DNA of 64,000 nt from CBDBDZ01 sp965204215 (lineage in GTDB: Bacteria > Pseudomonadota > Gammaproteobacteria > Pseudomonadales > GM7GCV1). Both the position numbers and the translations under genes were made by a program. Positions 25,347 through 33,548 of this stretch are shown here, piece after piece. Where the stretch lies: the NCBI GenBank assembly GCA_965204215.1, contig CBDBDZ010000014.1, forward strand, positions 1-64,000, in the 5' to 3' direction. The notes under the pieces were generated by a model. That model searched no databases. It saw nothing but the letters and a program-made list of their open reading frames with translations, and was not told the DNA's origin. Within the stretch, counting starts at the first letter, position 1, and every line of letters starts with the position of its first letter.

Positions 25347-26354
25347 ATGTTATACCGCCGTCTTAAAGCATTAACCATTGCACGTACACGTGAGTATTGG
25401 CGCGACCGCTCGTCACTATTTTTCTCGTTTATTATGCCTCCTATTCTTATTTTGGTAATGGCATTTGTCTTTTCTGGGGAACAAAAATTATTTACCATTG
25501 GGGTGATTAAGCAGCAAGACTCTATCTACAACATCCCCCCAGCATTCAAGCAGGACTATATTGACATCATCAACTATGATGATTTTAATACGGCTTTGGT
25601 TAGAGTCCAACACCACCAACTGGATATGTTATTTAAATTGGATAATGAACAACAATATTGGGTAAACCCGGAGTCAACTAATGCCAGAGTTTTAGAAGAT
25701 ATTTTGGACAATGATAAAGTCTTGAAATTGGAACGTCATTTAATTGAAGGGCAGGCTATCCGTTATATTGATTGGGTCTTACCAGGAATACTGGGTATGA
25801 ATTTAATGTTCAGCGGCTTGTACGGTGTCGGCTTTGTGATTGTGCGCTATCGTAAAAACGGCGTATTGAAACGGCTTCGCGCAACACCCGTTACCCCCGT
25901 TGAATTTATTACGGCGCAAATTATTTCGCGCTTGAGTATTATGCTATTTGTGTCGATTACTATTTTTTCTCTGTCAAACTATTTTCTGAATTTATTAATG
26001 CTTGGCAGTTATTGGGATTTATTTATCGTTAGCATTATTGGCAATACTTCACTGTTGGCAATGGGTATGCTGGTTGCATCGCAGGTAAAAAGTGAAGAAT
26101 TGGCTAACGGCTTACTCAATGCTCTCACTTTCCCCATGTTACTTCTTTCCGAGGCTTGGTTCTCACTGGATAAAGCCCCGGAATGGGTACAGTTTATCAG
26201 TCAGTGCCTGCCGCTCACACATTTAATTGGTTCAGCCCGAAGCATTATGATAGATGGCGCAAACTTGGTTGATTTGACAATGCCACTGAGTATTCTTGGA
26301 GCCATTACCTTAGTATGTTTAACTATTTCAGCTCGTTTATTTCGTTGGAATTGA
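25347..26354 (+). CDS. ABC-2 type transporter permease
   Basis: The 335-residue protein has one N-terminal membrane segment (F-F-S-F-I-M-P-P-I-L-I-L-V-M-A-F-V-F), a roughly 110-residue soluble loop, then five to six membrane segments starting at I-D-W-V-L-P-G-I-L-G-M-N-L. This is the ABC-2 layout (drug/polysaccharide exporters, YhhJ-like). No ATPase gene is adjacent. A lone ATPase of the matching class sits at 47207-48100 without a permease, so the two may form one transporter separated by rearrangement. Substrate is unknown. Confidence 0.85.
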   Translation: MLYRRLKALTIARTREYWRDRSSLFFSFIMPPILILVMAFVFSGEQKLFTIGVIKQQDSIYNIPPAFKQDYIDIINYDDFNTALVRVQHHQLDMLFKLDNEQQYWVNPESTNARVLEDILDNDKVLKLERHLIEGQAIRYIDWVLPGILGMNLMFSGLYGVGFVIVRYRKNGVLKRLRATPVTPVEFITAQIISRLSIMLFVSITIFSLSNYFLNLLMLGSYWDLFIVSIIGNTSLLAMGMLVASQVKSEELANGLLNALTFPMLLLSEAWFSLDKAPEWVQFISQCLPLTHLIGSARSIMIDGANLVDLTMPLSILGAITLVCLTISARLFRWN

Positions 26355-26418
26355 CTCGGTCACACTTCGCTATTAGCATAGCGCCTTTCAGATTAAATCC
26401 TACATATCAGAGAATTTT

Positions 26419-26730
26419 ATGCCAACCATACATGTAACTGACTTAGATGGAAATATTAGGCAAATTGAGGCCAACTCTGGCGACAGTTTAATGGAAACAT
26501 TGCGCGATGCCGACTACGATGAAATCGCTGCCATTTGCGGTGGCTGCTGTGCCTGTGCCACCTGCCATGTGTTCACCGATGATGCTAGATTAGAGCCTCG
26601 CAGCGACGACGAAACATTTTTATTGGAAAGTCTGGACGATTATAAGCCCGAATCGTCACGCTTATCGTGCCAGATAAGTTTGTCGGAAGATTTAGAGGGG
26701 TTGCAAGTAACCATCGCCCCTGCTGAATAA
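26419..26730 (+). CDS. 2Fe-2S ferredoxin (adrenodoxin/putidaredoxin type)
   Basis: The 103-residue protein has the C-x5-C-x2-C pattern formed by Cys40, Cys46 and Cys49 (I-C-G-G-C-C-A-C-A-T-C-H-V-F) and the fourth ligand Cys84 in L-S-C-Q-I. It would bind a 2Fe-2S cluster and pass electrons to an oxygenase or cluster-assembly partner. Two extra cysteines (43 and 44) sit inside the loop. No reductase or P450 gene is adjacent; the monooxygenase at 29960-31408 is flavin-dependent and would not need it. Isolated position before a tRNA gene. Confidence 0.92.
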   Translation: MPTIHVTDLDGNIRQIEANSGDSLMETLRDADYDEIAAICGGCCACATCHVFTDDARLEPRSDDETFLLESLDDYKPESSRLSCQISLSEDLEGLQVTIAPAE

Positions 26731-26818
26731 TCACTTAATCATCAATAAACCTTAAAAATTACTTGTAATTTCTAGCGATTTAAGTACCATACCGCCTCCC
26801 AAATTGTACATCTGAAAT

Positions 26819-26894
26819 GGGCCGTTAGCTCAGCTGGTAGAGCAGTTGGCTTTTAACCAATTGGTCGTGCGTTCAAATCGCACACGGCCCACCA
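26819..26894 (+). tRNA. tRNA-Lys (anticodon UUU)
   Basis: A full cloverleaf: acceptor GGGCCGT/ACGGCCC, D stem GCTC/GAGC, anticodon stem GTTGG/CCAAT with loop CTTTTAA (anticodon TTT at 26852-26854), T arm GTGCG-TTCAAAT-CGCAC and encoded CCA. It is 76 nt long. It lies between the ferredoxin gene and the 3' end of phoR. Confidence 0.97.
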
Positions 26895-26897
26895 TTT

Positions 26898-28256
26898 TTA
26901 GATAACAGCACAACGCTGTAATGGAAACAGACAGCTAAAACGACTACCTATTTCTAATTTACTGGTAACTTCTAATGTTGCTTGGTGGTTAATCAGGGCG
27001 TGCTTCACAATGGCTAAACCTAAGCCAGTTCCACTGGTAGGCATGGTTTCTCTCACAGTGTTATCTTGATTAGCAGCTCGACTATTGTCTACCCGATAAA
27101 AGCGCTCTGTCAATCTGGGAATATGCCCTTCAGCTATACCTACTCCTTTATCTTCAACACTGAATATCAAATGTTTTGTATTCTTTTGCCAACTAACATG
27201 TATCGGTTGTTCAGGTTTTGAGTATTTTATAGCGTTGCAAATCAAATTGGAGATAATGCTTAATATTTCTTTGCTATTTCCTGTTAAACCTAATGTTTCA
27301 TCAATTTCTGCAGTAATTTTTTGTTGTTGATAAATACTCAACATTTTACAGTCGACTATTTGCTGTTGTATGAGTTGTGGTACATTGACAACTTTACTGG
27401 TACTACTGACAGGAGCAGATTCAATCGTCACTAAGGCTGTTAAATCATCGACTAGTTGCTCCAGTCGGTAAATTTGAGACAACATACTTTGAAAAACCTG
27501 TGGCATATTATCATCATCAATTTGATTGTCACCATCACTTACCACCTTATCGTTATGCCATTGGGTAATTAGTGGCAAAGTTTCCGTATAACCGCGCAGT
27601 ACTGTCAACGGTGTTCTTAATTCATGCGACAAATTGCCAATAAAATCTTGTTTCATTTGATTGGCTTGTTGTCGGTCAGTAATATCTCGCAATAACAATA
27701 AGCGCTCGTAAGGGAAAGCTGTCACAGTTATTTCTAGCCATTGAGCCTTGGGATTGTTAAGTTGTATTTCTAACGGCAATTCGTAATTGCGACGTTTTAA
27801 ATATTCGGTAAATTTAGGCGTGCGAATTAAACTATAAATCGAAAATCCCAGAGTTTGATTCGACTTTAAATCGAACAGTCGCCAACAGCGCTTGTTCAAT
27901 CGAATAATATGATCGTGCTCGTCGATAACCACAATGCCATCACGTAATTGATCCAACCATTTTTCATTGCGCTCCAATTGCATATTTAACTTGCCCATCA
28001 CTACCTTGTTACGCCGCTGTCCCGAAAATATACGGCTGTACAAACTATCAATGATAGGCATAAGTAACACAGTTTTTTCATTTCCCGTTGCAACATAATC
28101 ATTCACATGCCCCAACTGCTTTAATATCCGCGCGATGTATATAAACAAATAAACACTTAAAAATAACAATGGCATATTGACTAACAAGCCCGTTAAAAGC
28201 ACAACCAAACCTAATCCAAACACTTGTATTAATTCTGTTTTTGATTGCTGATTCAT
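26898..28256 (-). CDS. phoR: Phosphate-regulon sensor histidine kinase PhoR
   Basis: I start at ATG 28256 (M-N-Q-Q-S-K); the longer frame to 28346 would be encoded largely by a dispersed repeat. The 452-residue protein has two N-terminal membrane segments, a PAS domain, the H box F-I-G-N-L-S-H-E-L-R-T-P with the phosphorylated His, N box N-L-I-C-N-A-I-K-Y-S, and G boxes D-K-G-V-G-I and G-T-G-L-G-L-A. It would phosphorylate PhoB when phosphate is scarce. phoB is not upstream, where repeat copy 1 now lies, so the kinase is separated from its partner. Confidence 0.88.
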   Translation of the reverse strand: MNQQSKTELIQVFGLGLVVLLTGLLVNMPLLFLSVYLFIYIARILKQLGHVNDYVATGNEKTVLLMPIIDSLYSRIFSGQRRNKVVMGKLNMQLERNEKWLDQLRDGIVVIDEHDHIIRLNKRCWRLFDLKSNQTLGFSIYSLIRTPKFTEYLKRRNYELPLEIQLNNPKAQWLEITVTAFPYERLLLLRDITDRQQANQMKQDFIGNLSHELRTPLTVLRGYTETLPLITQWHNDKVVSDGDNQIDDDNMPQVFQSMLSQIYRLEQLVDDLTALVTIESAPVSSTSKVVNVPQLIQQQIVDCKMLSIYQQQKITAEIDETLGLTGNSKEILSIISNLICNAIKYSKPEQPIHVSWQKNTKHLIFSVEDKGVGIAEGHIPRLTERFYRVDNSRAANQDNTVRETMPTSGTGLGLAIVKHALINHQATLEVTSKLEIGSRFSCLFPLQRCAVI

Positions 28257-28303
28257 AGTATGGTGAGTTGTGTTATCAAGACAGTTATAATTTTTATAAT
28301 GAC

Positions 28304-28432
28304 GATTATTAATTCGGCATGAAAATACCGAGCTAATATGTGGCACAAGGAAGTACCATCAACGAGCGATAGCTCGGTCGCAAACCATTGAAATACGCAG
28401 GAGCGATATTTTATTGGCAGGTTAATATTTAT
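28304..28432 (+). repeat. Dispersed palindromic repeat R3, copy 1
   Basis: Begins ATTATTAATTCGGCATGAAA and ends near GCGATATTTTATTGGCAG; the complementary arms ACCGAGCT (28327-28334) and AGCTCGGT (28371-28378) form a hairpin. Matching copies are at 45763-45950 (inverted) and 63690-63812. It covers the 5' side of phoR. No ORF is present. Confidence 0.75.
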
Positions 28433-28489
28433 TAGCCACTTTTACTAATAGCTCTTTGCGAATGCACGGCATGAGATATAATACCGCAA

Positions 28490-29077
28490 ATGAAAAATAA
28501 ACCAAGTCGATTTAATCTCCCTAACTTATTAAGTGCCAGCCGGTTAATTGCCGCACCGCTAATGTTGGGGTTTGCGTGGCGCGAAATGCAAACGAGCTTC
28601 GTAATCATGTTAAGCTACATTATCATAACGGATATATTAGACGGTTGGATAGCAAGAGCTTACAACATGGTTAGCGACTTTGGAGCTAACCTGGACTCGC
28701 TGGGCGATATTGTGTTTTATCTGTCGCTGGTTCCCAGCTTATTTTTTTTGTGGCCAAGTCATTTTCAGCAAGCTCAATGGTTTGTCATTGTCGGTATTTT
28801 TTCCTTTCTGCTGCCCTTTATTATCTGCTTAATAAAATTTAAAACCATGCCCAGTTTTCACACATGGTCCGCAAAATTTGCAGCCATTGTGTTACCACCA
28901 GTGCTTTTTATGTGGTTTTATATGAATTGGGCTATCGCAGCAAAATGCTATTCGATGTACATCATCCTGGTGGCATTGGAACATTGTTTCATCATTCTTA
29001 AATTGCAACACTGGCAATCTAACGTACGCAGTTTCTTTCATTTATCTTCAAACCTGATAAAGCCAATTTCACAGTAA
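28490..29077 (+). CDS. CDP-alcohol phosphatidyltransferase family protein
   Basis: The 195-residue membrane protein has the CDP-alcohol signature D-G-x2-A-R-x8-G-x3-D-x3-D, seen as D-G-W-I-A-R-A-Y-N-M-V-S-D-F-G-A-N-L-D and S-L-G-D. The enzyme family condenses a CDP-activated lipid with an alcohol such as glycerol-phosphate, serine or inositol. Five to six membrane segments are visible. It is not clearly PgsA: the N-terminus N-L-P-N-L-L-S-A-S-R is shared by several subfamilies. It runs 25 bp upstream of hisA. Confidence 0.85.
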   Translation: MKNKPSRFNLPNLLSASRLIAAPLMLGFAWREMQTSFVIMLSYIIITDILDGWIARAYNMVSDFGANLDSLGDIVFYLSLVPSLFFLWPSHFQQAQWFVIVGIFSFLLPFIICLIKFKTMPSFHTWSAKFAAIVLPPVLFMWFYMNWAIAAKCYSMYIILVALEHCFIILKLQHWQSNVRSFFHLSSNLIKPISQ

Positions 29078-29101
29078 GTCAACACTAACTTTCCATTTAA
29101 T

Positions 29102-29836
29102 ATGTTAATTATCCCCGCTATTGATTTAAAGGACGGCAATTGCGTACGTCTGCGCCAAGGCAACGTAAACGATGTCACCCAATTTAGTGACGACCCGATA
29201 GTCACTGCAAAGCAATGGCAAAATGCAGGTGCAAGACGTTTACACATAGTGGATTTAAACGGTGCATTTGCTGGTAAGCCTGTCAACGCTGATACGGTAC
29301 AAGCCATACACCGTGCGCTACCTGATTACCCATTACAAATAGGTGGTGGCATTCGCAATTTAGACACCATCGACTTTTACCTGCAAGCGGGCGTTTCCTG
29401 GGTGATAATTGGCACCAGAGCCGTTCAAGACCCCAAATTTGTCAAACAGGCCTGTCAGCAATTTCAAGGCCACATTATTGTAGGTATTGATGCCCGCAAT
29501 GGGTTCGTTGCAACCCAGGGCTGGGCTGAGACCACCAAAACCAAGGCGATAGACTTAGTCTCTCAGTTTGCCGATGATGGCGTTAGTGCTATTGTTTACA
29601 CCGATATTGACCGCGATGGCATGATGCAAGGCGTTAATGTTGAAAGCACTGCAATATTAGCCAAAACTACCAACATTCCCATTATTGCCTCCGGTGGTAT
29701 CTCCAATATGAGTGATATTAAAAATTTGATGCGACAACGCTCTGCTGGTATTATCGGAGCTATTACAGGCAGGGCTATTTATGAAGGAACCTTAGACTTA
29801 CACGAAGCGCAGAAATATTGCGACAATATTGAATAG
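29102..29836 (+). CDS. hisA: Phosphoribosylformimino-5-aminoimidazole carboxamide ribotide isomerase HisA
   Basis: The 244-residue TIM barrel catalyses the Amadori rearrangement ProFAR to PRFAR, step four of histidine synthesis. The first catalytic Asp lies in I-P-A-I-D-L-K-D-G, the second in Y-T-D-I-D-R-D-G-M, and phosphate-binding loops I-G-G-G-I-R and A-S-G-G-I-S are both present. Normal length. The usual neighbours hisB, hisH and hisF are absent; it follows a phosphatidyltransferase gene by 25 bp. It is intact. Confidence 0.93.
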   Translation: MLIIPAIDLKDGNCVRLRQGNVNDVTQFSDDPIVTAKQWQNAGARRLHIVDLNGAFAGKPVNADTVQAIHRALPDYPLQIGGGIRNLDTIDFYLQAGVSWVIIGTRAVQDPKFVKQACQQFQGHIIVGIDARNGFVATQGWAETTKTKAIDLVSQFADDGVSAIVYTDIDRDGMMQGVNVESTAILAKTTNIPIIASGGISNMSDIKNLMRQRSAGIIGAITGRAIYEGTLDLHEAQKYCDNIE

Positions 29837-29959
29837 AGTAAGACCACTATTAAGCAATGGTCGTGTGATATAGAAAATATCACCCAAAGTCAATGACTTT
29901 GCGAGTATTAGATTTTTGATACTACCAAACATTTGGACCCAAAACAATTTTAAGTTAAT

Positions 29960-31408
29960 CTAAAGATATTCCAAATGTTTTGTGTTCACACTACTGTACC
30001 TGAAATTGATAATGTCTTTAAAGTAATTTTGGTTGTTAACCCAAGGTTTTTTCATTCCTTGCCTGGGAAATTTATCAAGTGAACGCTGCAAATAACCCGA
30101 GCTTAAATTCATAATCGAGCCACCTTCTTGCAAATCATCAGGAATTTTAGCTGTGCATTGTTTATAGCCTTGGTTGTCCATGTAATTAATTAAACGGCAA
30201 AAATATTCATTAATTAAATTGGCTTTTAATGTCCACGATGCATTAGTATACCCTGTAATAAATGCAAAATTGGGAATAGAATCTAATAATATTCCTCGGT
30301 ATACATAGCGTTCTGAAATGGGTAGTTGTTTACCATCAACGGTTAAAACGGCATCAGATAAAATTTTCACTTCTAATCCTGTGGCAGTAATAATAATATC
30401 CGCTTTCAATTCTTTACCTGACTTCAATGCAACCCCGGTTTCGGTAAACCGTTCAATATGGTCGGTAATAATTTCGGCCTTGCCATCGTTAATGGCTTGA
30501 AACAAATCAGCATCAGGTACTAAACATAAACGCTCATCCCAAGGGTTGTATTTGGGGTCAAAATGTTTGGCTTCGTAGTTATCACCTAGATGACGTTTAA
30601 TATCCCCCATTATCCACTTTTTTATTTGAGCTGGCCTGCTTTTGGATATACTGAAAAGGTACATGGAACCCAAAATATTTTTCCAACGCACCAGTCGATG
30701 AGATAATGCTTCTGGAAAGATTTTTCGGATAAAACCCGCTATTACATCAATCGATGGGCGTGATAAAATATAGGTAGGAGAGCGTTGTAACATAACCACC
30801 TTTGATGCTTTTTCTGCCAAACTTGGCACCAATGTAACTGCGGTTGCACCACTGCCAATGACGACAATAAGTTTGTTACAGTAATCTAAATCCTGCGTCC
30901 AATGCTGTGGGTGAATGATGCTCCCTTTAAAAGTATCAGCTCCTTCAAATTCAGGAGTATAACCCTGGCTATAATTGTAGTAGCCACTGCAAGAAAGCAC
31001 AAACTGGCTATTATAATTTTGCTGTTGCCCTGTTTCAGGGTTTTCAGTTGTTATTGTCCATCGCTGTTGCTTACTGTTCCAGTCTAAAGTTGTGACTTTT
31101 TGATTGAAATGAATAGTTTTATTAATGTTATTATTTTCAGCGATATCATTGATGTAATTTAAAATAGACTCACCATCGGCAATAGCTTTAACACCCCGCC
31201 AAGGGTCCAGTTTATGTCCTAATGTGTACATATCAGAGTCTGAACGGATGCCTGGATAACGAAATAAATCCCAGGTACCTCCAATAACATTGCGCATTTC
31301 CAAAATGCAAAATCGCTTTGTTGGACAAAATTTTTGTAGATATCTCGCAGCGCCTATTCCTGAAAGCCCGGCTCCAATGATGATAATATCGAAATTATTT
31401 GATGACAT
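29960..31408 (-). CDS. Flavin monooxygenase, Baeyer-Villiger type
   Basis: The 482-residue protein has an N-terminal FAD-binding G-A-G-L-S-G-I-G-A near residue 12, a second nucleotide-binding G-S-G-A-T-A-V near residue 185, and between them F-K-G-S-I-I-H-P-Q-H-W, matching the F-x-G-x3-H-x3-W fingerprint that separates Baeyer-Villiger monooxygenases from other flavin monooxygenases. It would use NADPH and oxygen to insert oxygen into ketones or to oxidise heteroatoms. MITE copy B lies 22 bp upstream of its start, between it and padR, so its promoter may lie inside the MITE. Confidence 0.87.
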   Translation of the reverse strand: MSSNNFDIIIIGAGLSGIGAARYLQKFCPTKRFCILEMRNVIGGTWDLFRYPGIRSDSDMYTLGHKLDPWRGVKAIADGESILNYINDIAENNNINKTIHFNQKVTTLDWNSKQQRWTITTENPETGQQQNYNSQFVLSCSGYYNYSQGYTPEFEGADTFKGSIIHPQHWTQDLDYCNKLIVVIGSGATAVTLVPSLAEKASKVVMLQRSPTYILSRPSIDVIAGFIRKIFPEALSHRLVRWKNILGSMYLFSISKSRPAQIKKWIMGDIKRHLGDNYEAKHFDPKYNPWDERLCLVPDADLFQAINDGKAEIITDHIERFTETGVALKSGKELKADIIITATGLEVKILSDAVLTVDGKQLPISERYVYRGILLDSIPNFAFITGYTNASWTLKANLINEYFCRLINYMDNQGYKQCTAKIPDDLQEGGSIMNLSSGYLQRSLDKFPRQGMKKPWVNNQNYFKDIINFRYSSVNTKHLEYL

Positions 31409-31430
31409 TATACGTTGCTCATTGTGTTTA

Positions 31431-31603
31431 ACTCAGATTATGCATTAGAAATTGTAGCGAAGGCAAAAATGGCAATAAAAGCAGTAGCTCGCGCAAGAAA
31501 AATAAGCGGAAACATAGCAGTATAGTGAGTATTATTTTTCGAGCAAGCTGATGTTTTGGAAGTCATTTTTGGATGTAGCAGGTTTCTAATGCATAATCTG
31601 GGT
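31431..31603 (+). mobile_element. Long-hairpin MITE, TTA-type, copy B
   Basis: The ends ACTCAGATTATGCATTAGA and TCTAATGCATAATCTGGGT; TTA on both sides (31428-31430, 31604-31606). The right end encodes the last 14 residues of the PadR protein. More similar to copy C than to copies A, E and F. Confidence 0.82.
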
Positions 31604-32150
31604 TTAATTCTAATTCAGAGAGAATGGTCAATGCTTGTTCTACCCAGGCGAGATCACCATCAACCATATGAAAACCTTTTTGCAGGGCTAAATATTTACT
31701 GGTCAAGTATAACGAGTTTTTATACTCGTTGTCATTAGGAAAAAATTCAGTTTGTATGCTATTAAAAATAGCTCTTTTTTGCTCCATCTTTGTATAATGT
31801 TCCAGTAAATTATTTTTGATAGGCTCTATTCCCACCTCTTCCATTGCCAGCAATTTAATTAGCAATTCAATTTTTTTGGTCGGTAATTTGGTCGGCTGGT
31901 CCACCCAATCTGCCAATAGTTCTTTACCTTTTGGTGTGATGAAGTAATTTTTTTTATCAGGCTTGCCCTTTTGTATAATAGTATCAATATCAAGACAGCC
32001 TTCATCCACCAACATTGCAAGGGCTTTATAAATTTGCTGATGGCTCGCTTCCCAAAATAAATTGACACCTTCAGCAAACTCTTTGGCTATATCGTATCCC
32101 GATTTAGCTTCCTTGATGACCATGCATAAAATTGTGTTTTTAAGCGACAT
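31563..32150 (-). CDS. PadR-family transcriptional regulator with MITE-encoded C-terminus
   Basis: The 195-residue protein has an N-terminal winged helix (residues 1-80: T-I-L-C-M-V-I-K-E-A-K-S-G-Y-D-I-A, then F-W-E-A-S-H-Q-Q-I-Y-K-A-L) and a helical dimerisation region with conserved W-V and L-L-I-K-L-L. PadR proteins repress detoxification and efflux genes and are released by small ligands. It is divergent from the RND efflux operon. MITE copy C sits 7 bp before its start codon, and copy B supplies its final codons; without B the frame would end L-E-L-T-Q. It likely controls efflux, and the flavin enzyme may belong to the same response. Confidence 0.87.
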   Translation of the reverse strand: MSLKNTILCMVIKEAKSGYDIAKEFAEGVNLFWEASHQQIYKALAMLVDEGCLDIDTIIQKGKPDKKNYFITPKGKELLADWVDQPTKLPTKKIELLIKLLAMEEVGIEPIKNNLLEHYTKMEQKRAIFNSIQTEFFPNDNEYKNSLYLTSKYLALQKGFHMVDGDLAWVEQALTILSELELNPDYALETCYIQK

Positions 32151-32157
32151 TGATTAA

Positions 32158-32331
32158 ACCCAGATTGTGCATTATAAATTGTAACGAAGGCAAAAATACC
32201 AATAAAAACAGTAGCTCGCACAAGAAAAATAAGCGACAACACGGCAAAGCTATGGTGAGCATTATTTTAGAGCAAGCTGATGTTTTGGAAGTCATTTTGG
32301 ATGTAGTAGATTTCTAATGCATAATCTGGAT
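32158..32331 (+). mobile_element. Long-hairpin MITE, TTA-type, copy C
   Basis: The ends ACCCAGATTGTGCATTATA and TCTAATGCATAATCTGGAT; TAA on both sides (32155-32157, 32332-32334). It lies between the padR start and the efflux operon promoter, in the same orientation as copy B. Confidence 0.82.
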
Positions 32332-32444
32332 TAAGTTTAAAAAAATTTATATGGAGAAAGTTGCATGTTAAAAACATTACATGTAATATGCAAATTGTTG
32401 CATATTACATAGTATATACAATTTAAATTCTCTATGAAAGCATT

Positions 32445-33548
32445 ATGACATTATTTACCTCCTTGCTTAAATTTCGCATTTCTCATTTGGCTTTTTCAAG
32501 TGCCTTTTTTCTTTGGGGTTGCAGTGACTTAGAGAATCCATCCACTGATAAGCCACATATTTTAACGATTAAAGTTAAACCTTTAGTTGAATCACAATCT
32601 TATCAATCAACCGAACATTATATTGGTCGTATTGAGGCAGGAAAAAGCAGCCGATTGGGTTTTGATCTAGGAGGTGAGTTAGTACATGTTAATGTTGAAG
32701 AAGGTGATCAAGTTACCGCAAATCAGGCACTAGCGCGGTTGAATATTGAGAGATTAAATGCTGCCGAAAGCCAGTTTATTGCTCAAGTGCAGCAAGCTCA
32801 AGTTCAACTTAAATTAGCCCAAACGACTTTGGATAGAACACTCAACGCCTATAAGTTTGACGGAGTTTCCATACAACAACGCGATGAGACACAGCAAGCT
32901 TACGATCAAGCTAAAGCAGCTTTAGCTCTTGCCAATGCACAGTTACAAAGAATAAAAATTGATATTTGGCAATCCACGATTAAAGCTCCTTACAATGGAA
33001 CCATTATTCAGCGCTTTGTCGATGAAGGTGAAATTGTCTCTGCAGGTCAACCCGTATTACATATTCAACAAGCTGGTAAAAGAAAAGCGCGAATTGGCGT
33101 CAGCAGCAACCACAATAATCAGTGGAGCATTGGCTCTGAATATACCTTGGATGTCGATGGTAGCCCTACTGCTGCAACATTAACAGCCATAGTTCCAACA
33201 TTAGACCCCATTACAAAAACAATTGATTTGCTATTTGAACTTCGAGAAAACACTTCCATTGAACCTGGTGCTTTAGTACGCTTTTCTTATGTTAAAACTA
33301 TCAAGCAAACAGGTTTTTGGGTGTCACTTGATGTTCTGACCACAGGCAATCGAGGGCTGTGGAATTTATTGATTGCAGTTGCAGATAAAAATAATTCATA
33401 CCGATTAGAACAGCGTGTTATTAGCATTCTCTACCAACAAGGGGAACGCGTTTTTGTAACAGGAGCTTTGTCTTCAGGTGAATTACTGGTTGCAGGAGGA
33501 ATACATCGGGTTGTACCCAATCAATTAGTTTACATTTTACAAGACTAA
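32445..33548 (+). CDS. RND efflux periplasmic adaptor (membrane fusion protein)
   Basis: The 367-residue protein begins with a lipoprotein signal ending F-F-L-W-G-C, so Cys27 is probably lipidated and anchored to the inner membrane. It continues with a biotinyl-lipoyl-like half (G-K-S-S-R-L-G-F-D-L-G-G-E-L and V-N-V-E-E-G-D-Q-V), a coiled-coil hairpin rich in Q, A and L (residues about 100-165), and a returning lipoyl half I-K-A-P-Y-N-G-T-I. It bridges the RND pump and outer membrane channel. Its stop overlaps the pump start by one base. Divergent padR is the likely repressor. Confidence 0.9.
   Translation: MTLFTSLLKFRISHLAFSSAFFLWGCSDLENPSTDKPHILTIKVKPLVESQSYQSTEHYIGRIEAGKSSRLGFDLGGELVHVNVEEGDQVTANQALARLNIERLNAAESQFIAQVQQAQVQLKLAQTTLDRTLNAYKFDGVSIQQRDETQQAYDQAKAALALANAQLQRIKIDIWQSTIKAPYNGTIIQRFVDEGEIVSAGQPVLHIQQAGKRKARIGVSSNHNNQWSIGSEYTLDVDGSPTAATLTAIVPTLDPITKTIDLLFELRENTSIEPGALVRFSYVKTIKQTGFWVSLDVLTTGNRGLWNLLIAVADKNNSYRLEQRVISILYQQGERVFVTGALSSGELLVAGGIHRVVPNQLVYILQD

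Noticed and set aside
26898..28346. Longer phoR frame starting at 28346
   Set aside because: The extra 30 codons are read from dispersed repeat R3; ATG 28256 gives the normal PhoR N-terminus.
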